Source: Fidelibacterota bacterium (GTDB lineage: Bacteria; Fidelibacterota; Marinisomatia; Marinisomatales; TCS55). Taken from it: a stretch of 9,009 bases of DNA. Of this stretch, positions 1-6,717 are shown one piece after another. Each line of letters starts with the position of its first letter. The stretch's first letter is position 1. The translations under genes and the position numbers were made by a program. The notes beneath the pieces were generated by a model. That model saw nothing but the letters and a program-made list of their open reading frames with translations. It had not been told where the DNA came from and made no database searches. The stretch lies in assembly GCA_014239505.1 (NCBI GenBank), contig JAAZYT010000008.1:1-9009 (forward strand), read 5' to 3'.

Positions 1-191
1 CCATTAGATCGAGTCACTTCTTCAATTCTGATAGGATCTGAGATTGTAATAGCATGACCAACTGCACTTTTTTCTGTATTTGGAGCTACAACCGTGGTTT
101 GCCCTATTTCAGACATTGCTTCCCATAAAGCATAAATACCTGGTGCATAAATACCATCATCATTAGAAATTAAAATTGATGGTTGGCTCAT
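1..191 (-). CDS. surE: 5'/3'-nucleotidase SurE, N-terminal part (cut by window edge)
   Basis: This gene starts with ATG at 191 and stays open to base 1, so only about 63 residues are visible. The N-terminus carries the SurE signature ILISNDDGIYAPGI, with the two metal-binding aspartates at residues 11 and 12. A serine at residue 42, in the stretch KSAVGHAIT, corresponds to the third metal ligand of the family. SurE enzymes are cytoplasmic, divalent-metal-dependent phosphatases that remove phosphate from nucleoside 5'- or 3'-monophosphates. The family is usually about 250 residues, so roughly three quarters lies beyond the window. Its ATG overlaps the accD stop by four bases (188-191, ATGA), so translation is probably coupled to accD. 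No Shine-Dalgarno sequence is visible. The family assignment is secure; the substrate and the rest of the protein cannot be judged here. Confidence 0.93.
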   Translation of the reverse strand, partial: MSQPSILISNDDGIYAPGIYALWEAMSEIGQTTVVAPNTEKSAVGHAITISDPIRIEEVTRSN

Positions 192-1027
192 TTTGTTAAC
201 AGTTCAATAATTCTAGACAGTAAATCTTTCATCTTTTGACGAGAAACAATGTGATCTACAAAACCTTTTTCTTTTAAAAATTCAGCTCTTTGGAAACCTT
301 CTGGTAGATCTTGTCCAATTGTTTGTTTAATTACCCTTGGGCCGGCAAAGCCAATTAATGCTCCTGGTTCAGCAAGAATTATATCACCTAACATTCCATA
401 ACTTGCTGTAACTCCACCAGTTGTTGGATCAGTCAATATAGGAATAAATAAGCCACCAGATTCTTGAAACCTTGCTAGTTTTGAACTAGTTTTTGCTAAT
501 TGTAATAGCGAAAGAGATGACTCTTGCATTCTTGCACCACCGGAAGCACAAATAAGAATCAAAGGGATTTTCTTATCACGAGCACTTTCTATGGCTCTTG
601 AAACTAATTCACCAACTACTGAACCCATACTTCCGCCAATAAAACTAAAATTCATTATAGCTAGAATGATATCATGATTATTTATTTTTCCATTATAGCA
701 ACTTATAGCATCATTTTGTTTTGTTTTCGATTGAGCAGTGACAAGTTGGTCAGAATATTTTTTTTCAGCTTTAAATTCTAGAGGGTCTGTAGGTTTTATA
801 TTCTTAAATAGCTCAGAAAACGATCCTTCATCAAGTAATAAATCTCTATAAATTTTAGTTGAAACTCTAAAATGATGACCACAATGTCTACAAACAGAAT
901 AATTTTTATCAAGTTCTGGTTTGTATTGAATCTCTGAACATGTTGGACATTTTATCCATAAACCACTTGGAATATTTTTTTTACCTTTATCGGTAATATT
1001 TTTATCTTTACGACGAAACCAAGTCAT
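188..1027 (-). CDS. accD: Acetyl-CoA carboxylase carboxyltransferase subunit beta
   Basis: This is the beta subunit of the cytoplasmic carboxyltransferase, which works with AccA to move the carboxyl group from carboxybiotin to acetyl-CoA and so make malonyl-CoA for fatty acid synthesis. The N-terminus MTWFRRK is typical of the family and fixes the start. A four-cysteine zinc ribbon follows (C27, C30, C46, C49). The crotonase-like fold carries the conserved glycine-rich stretches GGSMGSVVGE (131-140), ASGGARMQES (161-170), TTGGVTASYGMLGD (202-215) and FAGPRVI (227-233). At 279 residues it is a normal, full-length AccD. The first 20 bases overlap the end of rimI (1008-1027), and the stop overlaps the surE start by four bases. 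accA is not in the window. No strong ribosome binding site is visible, so coupling to rimI translation is likely. Confidence 0.98.
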   Translation of the reverse strand: MTWFRRKDKNITDKGKKNIPSGLWIKCPTCSEIQYKPELDKNYSVCRHCGHHFRVSTKIYRDLLLDEGSFSELFKNIKPTDPLEFKAEKKYSDQLVTAQSKTKQNDAISCYNGKINNHDIILAIMNFSFIGGSMGSVVGELVSRAIESARDKKIPLILICASGGARMQESSLSLLQLAKTSSKLARFQESGGLFIPILTDPTTGGVTASYGMLGDIILAEPGALIGFAGPRVIKQTIGQDLPEGFQRAEFLKEKGFVDHIVSRQKMKDLLSRIIELLTK

Positions 1028-1460
1028 AACTATTCATTTTCTTTACCATTTCTAAAGCATCCTCTCCATCACTATAATAATCTTTACGAATATTAATTTC
1101 TTCAAACCCAAAGCTTAAATATAAATTAATAGCAGGGAAATTAGTTCGTTTTACCTCTAAAAAGACATTAGCTTCTTTTAAGTATTTATTTATTATTTTA
1201 TTTAAAAATATTTTTCCAAGACCCTTATGCTGATATGGAAAATCAATTGCCAAGTTCAATATATGCGCTTCACGTTCAAAAAAATGAGAAAAAAAATAAC
1301 CAATTATTTTTTCATCAATTTCAGCTACAAGGTTTAATGTATTTTTTGATCTATTCAATTCATTATATATAGATTTTTTTGTCCAAGGTTGATTAAACAA
1401 TTTTTGTTCTATTTTAAATATAATATCTAAATCCTCTAAATGAGCTTTCCTACATTTCAT
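1008..1460 (-). CDS. rimI: Ribosomal protein bS18 alanine N-acetyltransferase RimI (GNAT family)
   Basis: This 150-residue protein is a single GNAT acetyltransferase domain. RimI transfers acetyl from acetyl-CoA to the N-terminal alanine of ribosomal protein S18. The acetyl-CoA pyrophosphate loop is YQHKGLG (76-82, Q-x-x-G-x-G). LEVKRTN (101-107) is the RimI-type strand, and E102 and Y114 align with the catalytic glutamate and tyrosine described for enterobacterial RimI. The C-terminal DYYSDGEDALEM (127-138) is also characteristic. Its position after tsaE and tsaB is a very common bacterial arrangement and supports RimI over a generic GNAT protein. The ATG at 1460 lies 8 bases after the tsaB stop. 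The last 20 bases overlap the start of accD in another frame, which adds a short tail beyond the core fold. The S18 target is inferred from family and context. Confidence 0.9.
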   Translation of the reverse strand: MKCRKAHLEDLDIIFKIEQKLFNQPWTKKSIYNELNRSKNTLNLVAEIDEKIIGYFFSHFFEREAHILNLAIDFPYQHKGLGKIFLNKIINKYLKEANVFLEVKRTNFPAINLYLSFGFEEINIRKDYYSDGEDALEMVKKMNSYDLVSS

Positions 1461-1468
1461 TAGTTAAC

Positions 1469-2071
1469 TCATATTTCAAACGGTGAAATATAATTTGGTA
1501 CTAAATCATAAGGTTTATTAACAATCCACTCTTTATGATTGGTATAAGCTAATTCACCTACTGCTTGAGCAGATGGAATTAATTTTCTATATTTTTCTTT
1601 TATAAACAACTTTTCACAACCGTAATGAAACATTTGCTTTGAATGGTCTATATTTTTCCATTCAGTAGCTTTTGGATTGTTAATAGTTTTATTTGCTTTA
1701 AAATCTTGGATATAAACAATATCCCTATGAGAGTAAAGTAGTACTGAGCCTTCATTAAATTTATAACTCATTGCAAGAGCATAAAGGGTAGGTACTGGAA
1801 TTATTGGTAAATCTTTAGCATAGGCTAAACCTTTTGCAAAACCAAGGCCCACTCTTAAACCTGTAAAGGATCCTGGTCCAATTGAAACAGCTACCGCATC
1901 TATTTTTAATTTATTATAGATTGAAGAATTTATTAATGTCTCATAAAATAAAGGTAATTGTTCTGCATGTTTTCTAGGTATTTGCTTTTCAATTTTTTTT
2001 ACGCAAGTCCCATTCTCAATTAATGCAATTCCACAAATATCAGTTGCAGTTTCAATCGCAATTATATTCAA
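1469..2071 (-). CDS. tsaB: tRNA threonylcarbamoyladenosine (t6A) biosynthesis protein TsaB
   Basis: TsaB is the ASKHA-fold partner of TsaD. With TsaE it is needed to transfer threonylcarbamoyl to adenosine 37 of ANN-decoding tRNAs in the cytoplasm. The first strand NIIAIETATDICGIAL (2-17), the RKHAEQLP segment (33-40) and the very conserved SIGPGSFTGLR (63-73) identify it clearly. At 200 residues it is slightly shorter than the 231-residue E. coli protein but has an intact N-terminal half. The start is TTG at 2071, not ATG. It overlaps the tsaE stop (TTGA, 2068-2071), the next in-frame methionine is about 100 residues further on, and a good AGAGG ribosome binding site lies 7 bases upstream. 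tsaD is not in the window and must be elsewhere. Confidence 0.95.
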   Translation of the reverse strand: MNIIAIETATDICGIALIENGTCVKKIEKQIPRKHAEQLPLFYETLINSSIYNKLKIDAVAVSIGPGSFTGLRVGLGFAKGLAYAKDLPIIPVPTLYALAMSYKFNEGSVLLYSHRDIVYIQDFKANKTINNPKATEWKNIDHSKQMFHYGCEKLFIKEKYRKLIPSAQAVGELAYTNHKEWIVNKPYDLVPNYISPFEI

Positions 2072-2499
2072 TCAAGTGCCTCTTTTATTGTTATTAGCCT
2101 TGTATTAGGCTCTTCTTCAATCCTTTTAAAATTTATATATATCCAATCCTTAGACCATAAATCATTTATTCGCTCAGGCCATTCAATCAAAGTAACTCCA
2201 TCAATTGGATTTAGATACTGTTCTCCTCCTATATTAAGAAAGTCAAAACTTGAATCAAGTCTATAACAATCAATATGATAAAGGTTTACTTTTCCAACAT
2301 ATTCACTAATTAATTTAAAAGTTGGCGAAATTATATGATTATTAAAACCCATACCTTTTGCAAAACCTTGAGCAAAAGTAGTTTTTCCTGCCCCTAAATT
2401 TCCAATCAAAGCTACAACAGTACCTGGTTCAATATTTTTAGCTAAATCTGAAGCAAATATTTGAGTTTTCTCTGGAGACTCTAATCTTTTTTCATTCAT
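2068..2499 (-). CDS. tsaE: t6A biosynthesis ATPase TsaE
   Basis: TsaE is the P-loop ATPase that resets the TsaB-TsaD complex during t6A synthesis on tRNA. The 143-residue protein has a Walker A motif GNLGAGKT (33-40), the switch-like SPTF (58-61), the HIDCYR segment (75-80) with the conserved aspartate D77, and EWPER (106-110), all diagnostic of the family. Its length is normal. The ATG at 2499 overlaps the stop of the PorX-like gene by four bases (ATGA, 2496-2499), and its own stop overlaps the tsaB TTG start. There is no clear ribosome binding site, so translation probably depends on ribosomes finishing the upstream gene. My recollection is that tsaE lies beside porX in several Bacteroidetes, so the pairing here looks ancestral rather than accidental. 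Confidence 0.97.
   Translation of the reverse strand: MNEKRLESPEKTQIFASDLAKNIEPGTVVALIGNLGAGKTTFAQGFAKGMGFNNHIISPTFKLISEYVGKVNLYHIDCYRLDSSFDFLNIGGEQYLNPIDGVTLIEWPERINDLWSKDWIYINFKRIEEEPNTRLITIKEALD
2079..2083 (-). promoter_or_regulatory. Ribosome binding site of tsaB (supports TTG start)
   Basis: The minus strand reads AGAGG, then 7 bases, then the TTG start of tsaB at 2071. It is the only convincing Shine-Dalgarno sequence seen before any gene in the window. It may compensate for the weak start codon. Confidence 0.7.
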
Positions 2500-4058
2500 T
2501 TTGGGTCCATAACCATGATTGGGACCATCATTTCCTGCATTGATATTCCACCATGTTGAAAACTTCCATTTAAACGTATTTTATATTTATTCTGTTCATT
2601 AGGATACAAAAAATAATAATCATCTTTTGATAATAAATAATTAGTTTGATAGCCAAGCTCTGGAAGTCTATACTTTGAAATATCTCTAATATCAATTGAG
2701 TGTTTATTTGAAGCATTAATATTTCTTCCATGCTTATAACGAACACCAGATGAAGATGTTTTATCAGCCGCAACAATTGTACTTTTATTTACCATAATAC
2801 TGCCATGATCACTTGTCATCACTATTTTATAACCATTAGATCCAAGCGTACTTAACAGAGATCTTATCCATGACTTTTCAAACCAAACTTTTACGGCCAT
2901 TCTATAACTAATTTCATCTGGAACCATTTCTTTTAATACATCTGACTCTGAACGACGGTGTGCTAACTGATCAACAAAATTAACAACTACGGCAATTAAA
3001 TCATTGTTAAGGTATTTATCTATTTTAGATAAAAAACGTTTTCCTTCATCAACCATCCATATTTTATGGTAATGGTAAGAAATGTTTGATAAATTATTTC
3101 TTTTTAATTGATCTTTTAAAAATAGACTTTCATAATGATTTAGACTTCCTTTATCTAGATTCATTGCTTCTAATTGTTCAGGATATTTTTTGCAAAATTG
3201 ATCAGGGAAAAGACCTGAGAAAATTGCATTTCTAGAGAAAGGAGTTGCTGATGGCAATAAAGAGACTGAAGGATTAATTTTTATTTTAAAGTTTTCAGTT
3301 AAAATAGGATAAAGAGACATAAACTGATCTAAACGCATAGCATCCATTACAACTAAACAAACTTTTTCTTTATCCTTTAATAATGGTTTTACTACTTTTG
3401 GAAAAATATCATTTGAAAGAATAGGTCGATCTTCTTTAAAAAGCCAATTTGAATATTCTTGTTCAATAAATTTTGTAAATTTATGATTACAAGAATGAAG
3501 TTGATCATTTAATATTTGCACTAAACTTGGTTCTTTTTGCTCTTCAAAATCAGATTCCCATTTAATCAGCTTATTAAATATTTTCCACCAATCTTCTAAG
3601 TTAGTACAATTGTCAATATCCATTTCAATTTGTTGAAATTCTTTTAGGTACCCTTTAGTTGCTTTGTCACTTTTAATTATACCATCTTCTAATACTTGTT
3701 TACACACTATAAAAATTTGACTTGGATTAACTGGCTTAATTAGAAAATGTTCAATTTTTTCAGATATTGCTTCATCCATAAGCCATTCTTCATCACTTTT
3801 TGTAATCATTATTACAGGTAAAGTTGGATTTTTACCTTTAATTTCTTTCAGTACCTCTATACCATCAAGCCCTGGCATAAATTGGTCAAGTAAAACAAGA
3901 TCAAAAACTTCATTATTAGCTTTTAAGATTCCATCTTGGCCATTATTTGAAATAGAAATTTTATATCCTTTTTCTTCTAAAAATAGAATATGTGGTTTCA
4001 GATGTTCAATTTCATCATCAATCCAAAGAATTTTTCCGCGATTATTATGCATAGTCAT
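2496..4058 (-). CDS. porX: PorX-like response regulator with PglZ phosphodiesterase domain
   Basis: Residues 9-125 form a receiver domain: ILWIDDE opens it, D14 and D15 form the acidic pocket, D58 in LVLLDQFMPGLDG is the phosphoacceptor, and K108 in FLIKP is the conserved lysine. A helical linker follows (about 130-230). Residues 232-520 form a PglZ domain of the alkaline phosphatase superfamily. Its metal-site candidates are all present: D239 (VVMDAMR), T272 (SATPFSR), D363 and H367 (VDQLAHRR), D417 and H418 (TSDHGS) and H502 (QHGG). Length (520) and domain order match PorX, the cytoplasmic regulator paired with kinase PorY that controls type IX secretion in Bacteroidetes. PorX of Porphyromonas has been reported to hydrolyse oligonucleotides. 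No kinase gene is visible nearby. The start at 4058 could instead be the second methionine at 4052. The stop overlaps the tsaE start. Family is secure; a role in type IX secretion is inferred. Confidence 0.9.
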   Translation of the reverse strand: MTMHNNRGKILWIDDEIEHLKPHILFLEEKGYKISISNNGQDGILKANNEVFDLVLLDQFMPGLDGIEVLKEIKGKNPTLPVIMITKSDEEWLMDEAISEKIEHFLIKPVNPSQIFIVCKQVLEDGIIKSDKATKGYLKEFQQIEMDIDNCTNLEDWWKIFNKLIKWESDFEEQKEPSLVQILNDQLHSCNHKFTKFIEQEYSNWLFKEDRPILSNDIFPKVVKPLLKDKEKVCLVVMDAMRLDQFMSLYPILTENFKIKINPSVSLLPSATPFSRNAIFSGLFPDQFCKKYPEQLEAMNLDKGSLNHYESLFLKDQLKRNNLSNISYHYHKIWMVDEGKRFLSKIDKYLNNDLIAVVVNFVDQLAHRRSESDVLKEMVPDEISYRMAVKVWFEKSWIRSLLSTLGSNGYKIVMTSDHGSIMVNKSTIVAADKTSSSGVRYKHGRNINASNKHSIDIRDISKYRLPELGYQTNYLLSKDDYYFLYPNEQNKYKIRLNGSFQHGGISMQEMMVPIMVMDPK

Positions 4059-4069
4059 TAGGATTACAA

Positions 4070-4098
4070 ATTATATTAAATCAGTATTAATTTAACAA
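4070..4098 (-). promoter_or_regulatory. Candidate promoter for porX-tsaE-tsaB-rimI-accD-surE
   Basis: On the minus strand TTGTTA (4098-4093) is followed after exactly 17 bases by TATAAT (4075-4070), a near-perfect housekeeping-type -35/-10 pair. It lies in the only real gap of the window. Transcription would begin about 5 bases before the ATG at 4058, or about 11 before the alternative ATG at 4052. The region is AT-rich, so chance matches are easy, and the Bacteroidetes-type TAnnTTTG box is not exactly matched (the -10 is followed by TTG, one base out of register). Confidence 0.4.
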
Positions 4099-4115
4099 AA
4101 TAAAACTATTTTGTT
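4094..4115 (-). terminator. AT-rich hairpin at the end of the cyclase gene (possible weak terminator)
   Basis: A perfect 9-base inverted repeat, AACAAAATA and TATTTTGTT with a 4-base loop, spans the TAG stop of the cyclase gene (4106-4108) and runs into the gap before porX. The stem has a single G-C pair and no run of T follows on the minus strand, so a classical intrinsic terminator is doubtful. It also overlaps the candidate -35 box of porX. Confidence 0.25.
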
Positions 4116-6715
4116 TTCATAGTCCAGATTCCATCCCAATTCTTACCTGGAGGTTCAGCTTTAAAATAATCACAACGATCTAAATAAACTTCTGAAGGTG
4201 TTGTAGGACGGTCTATAAACTTTTCTTCCATAGAAAGTGACTCCTTAAATAGTTTTTTTGCTTTAGTCCATTCTTGTTTATTATATAATTTTATTCCTTC
4301 ATCAAAAGCTTGAACTAATTGAGACTGGTCTTTTGTCATTTCATTTTTTAATGATATAAGTTCATATCCTCTTACAGGTTTTTTCTTTCCTTTTACTCTT
4401 AGGAAGTCTAAAAAACGCCATTCAAAGAAATCTTCCACTGCTTTTTGGGTATGTTCTGAAACTAATATATATACGCCATAGTGTTTTGCAGCTGGCTCTA
4501 GTCGAGCAGCTAAATTAACTGTATCACCCATCATAGTATAATTCATACGCATAGATGATCCCATATTACCTGTAACCATTTCTCCAGAGTTTAATCCCAC
4601 ACGATGTCTAATGTTATGAACTAATTCAGGCCAATCACTATCATTAGCCCATTCACTGCGCATGATTGCTAATTTCTTTTCCATCTCTAAAGCAGTTAAA
4701 CAGGCATGAAATTCATGATCTTTTAAAGGAACAGGTGCACCATAAAAGGCTACAATTGCATCACCAATATATTTATCTAGAGTACCTTTGTGATCAAGAA
4801 GAATATTTGTCATTTCAGTTAGATACTGATTCATAAGACTAACCATTTTTTTAGGTTCAAGTACTTCAGAAAATGAAGAAAAACTTTGTATATCAGAAAA
4901 GAAAGCTGTGTGATATCCAGCTTCACCACCAAGCTTTGGCTCACGCTTATCGGCATACATTTGATCAATAAGATCTGGTGATATATATGCTCCAAAAGTA
5001 TTTTTAAGAAACTTTTTATCTTTTTGCTCAACTATGAATTTATAAATCACATTTCCAGTATATGTCACTAATAAACCAGCTAATGGCGCAACCAAAGGTA
5101 TAACATAAGATTCTCCAATATCAGGTAGTGATGTGTTAAAAAGATTTGGATTATTTGACATTAATTTTTCTGGAAAAATTGAAGCTAAAGTACTTTTTAT
5201 AAACCAAAATAAATCATTAACAAAAACTCCACATACTATTGCATAATAAATAAACCCTTCTAAAATAATCAAAATTCCAGCGGTCACTGGGTTTAAATAT
5301 GATAAAATAAAAAATGCTATTAAACTTAGGAAGGCTATCAATATGGTATGGCTCAATGGGTAACCATAAATCAATTCCGTTAATTGACCACCCATAACAT
5401 TTACATAATTTTCATCTAAAAGAGTTTGAATAGCATTAGCATGAGTTTCCATTCCAGGTGTTAATTGTTGAATTCCCCAAAAGTTATAATAGGGAGTTTG
5501 TTTGTAATCGTGATGAACTTCAACTGAAGTTCCAATAACAACAATTTTATTATAAAAAGGTGACTTCGTTACATCAAATTCCTCACTAATACCCATAGCA
5601 TCCATCATTTCCTTACGCTCTGATAAATCATCAATGCTTTTAATCCATTCAGGTATTTGCCCAGGAAGAAATTGGCTCATCCAATCAATATCCTCTATAG
5701 GGTCTCTTAAAGTAACATCTTCGGTATCAATTACATAAGCTAAAGAAAATTTAGGAAAAGTACCCCAAGGTGGAAGATCTCTATCTCCTCTATATTTATA
5801 ACCTGAAGGTGGTCCATAATAATTTACAAGAAATGAGTTCCCTGCGCCGTATGCATTTATATTATAGCCTCCATAATTCCAAGAAAGATTATCTGGATTA
5901 AAATAAGGTTTAGCTGTATCCGGAATACCTTTAAAAGCTTTAAATGCCTTTACTGCAAGGGTCAAATAATATTTATCTGGTTCATGTGTCATTTCACCAA
6001 AAAGTGCATATCTTCTGGAAAAACCATCCATATCCATTTGGTCATTAATTAACCCCATTTCTGGATTCGCTTTCATAACAGGTTCTACAGGGTAAGAAAT
6101 ATATTGCGGAGGTACAGATGTGGGTTCGGTAACCATTTTTACAGGCATAACAACGGATGTTCCAAACATTTGAGCCTCTGCAATAGCTTCTCCAAGCATT
6201 TTATCACCATGTCGAGGAATCATATATGGAAGTGATTCCCATATATATTTTGCTTCTGATGAATCTCTAACATTAGGTACTTGATTCAATATTTGGTCTG
6301 GCGACATATTAGCAATTAAATCTTGATAGACCTCTGAACGATTCTCAGGCGCATCAAATTGAATATCAAAAACAATAACTTTTGCTCCTGCATTATATAA
6401 ATTACGCACAACCTTTCCCCATATGCTTCCGCGCGGGTAAGGCCATTCTTCTGGCATAAGTCTCCAAGCTTCATCATCTACTTCAAGTAAGACAATATCA
6501 GTCCCATTATTAATATAAGTTGAGTCAGATGCCGTCCAACCTGTTAAAGGACCTCTAACAGAATTAAACCGATAGTCATAAGTTTTTAATTCAATTGTAT
6601 CAAAAACTCCTATCCAATGAGCTAAAGAAACAATTATTATTGCACCAAAAGTTATTACCCAACCAATCCAGTTATTTTGGATATACTTTTGTACGTCTTC
6701 AGTCTTTAATTGCAT
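4106..6715 (-). CDS. CHASE2-domain adenylate cyclase (class III), membrane sensor
   Basis: This 869-residue protein probably senses an extracytoplasmic signal and makes cAMP from ATP inside the cell. A membrane helix (about 17-36) leads into a CHASE2 domain (about 37-445), marked by LEVDDEAW (77-84), WPYPRG (91-96), VFDIQFD (115-121), VVIGTSVE (392-399) and METHANAIQ (422-430). Membrane segments lie near 450-473, 477-498 and 537-559. The linker motif FGAYISPDL (574-582) precedes the cyclase domain. Its metal aspartates D608 (FFSDIQSF) and D652 (IGDAIV), and the transition-state pair N734 and R738 (GDTVNLAARLE), are present. K648 paired with T727 is the class IIIb adenylate pattern, so adenylate rather than guanylate cyclase is predicted. 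A TPR-like helical pair (about 798-832) and a conserved tail with WDGIW end the protein. It starts two bases after the barrel gene stop, with no ribosome binding site. Confidence 0.93.
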   Translation of the reverse strand: MQLKTEDVQKYIQNNWIGWVITFGAIIIVSLAHWIGVFDTIELKTYDYRFNSVRGPLTGWTASDSTYINNGTDIVLLEVDDEAWRLMPEEWPYPRGSIWGKVVRNLYNAGAKVIVFDIQFDAPENRSEVYQDLIANMSPDQILNQVPNVRDSSEAKYIWESLPYMIPRHGDKMLGEAIAEAQMFGTSVVMPVKMVTEPTSVPPQYISYPVEPVMKANPEMGLINDQMDMDGFSRRYALFGEMTHEPDKYYLTLAVKAFKAFKGIPDTAKPYFNPDNLSWNYGGYNINAYGAGNSFLVNYYGPPSGYKYRGDRDLPPWGTFPKFSLAYVIDTEDVTLRDPIEDIDWMSQFLPGQIPEWIKSIDDLSERKEMMDAMGISEEFDVTKSPFYNKIVVIGTSVEVHHDYKQTPYYNFWGIQQLTPGMETHANAIQTLLDENYVNVMGGQLTELIYGYPLSHTILIAFLSLIAFFILSYLNPVTAGILIILEGFIYYAIVCGVFVNDLFWFIKSTLASIFPEKLMSNNPNLFNTSLPDIGESYVIPLVAPLAGLLVTYTGNVIYKFIVEQKDKKFLKNTFGAYISPDLIDQMYADKREPKLGGEAGYHTAFFSDIQSFSSFSEVLEPKKMVSLMNQYLTEMTNILLDHKGTLDKYIGDAIVAFYGAPVPLKDHEFHACLTALEMEKKLAIMRSEWANDSDWPELVHNIRHRVGLNSGEMVTGNMGSSMRMNYTMMGDTVNLAARLEPAAKHYGVYILVSEHTQKAVEDFFEWRFLDFLRVKGKKKPVRGYELISLKNEMTKDQSQLVQAFDEGIKLYNKQEWTKAKKLFKESLSMEEKFIDRPTTPSEVYLDRCDYFKAEPPGKNWDGIWTMKTK

Positions 6716-6717
6716 AC

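Noticed and set aside
2570..2776. A 68-codon minus-strand open frame inside the PorX-like gene
   Set aside because: It is an alternative-frame shadow of the PglZ domain with composition typical of shifted AT-rich codons.
2496..4058. PglZ domain as part of a BREX or Pgl phage-defence system
   Set aside because: The domain is fused to a receiver domain in PorX order, and no methyltransferase, BrxC-like ATPase or other BREX partner is present.
4059..4080. Bacteroidetes-type -7 promoter box (TAnnTTTG) before porX
   Set aside because: The sequence TATAATTTG has one base too many between TA and TTTG, so only the generic -10 match was kept.
4831..5031. A 66-codon minus-strand open frame inside the cyclase gene
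   Set aside because: It is a shifted-frame shadow of the cyclase catalytic domain, which is intact and well supported.
4106..6715. Guanylate rather than adenylate cyclase
   Set aside because: The substrate-determining positions are lysine (K648) and threonine (T727), the pattern of class IIIb adenylate cyclases; activity is untested.
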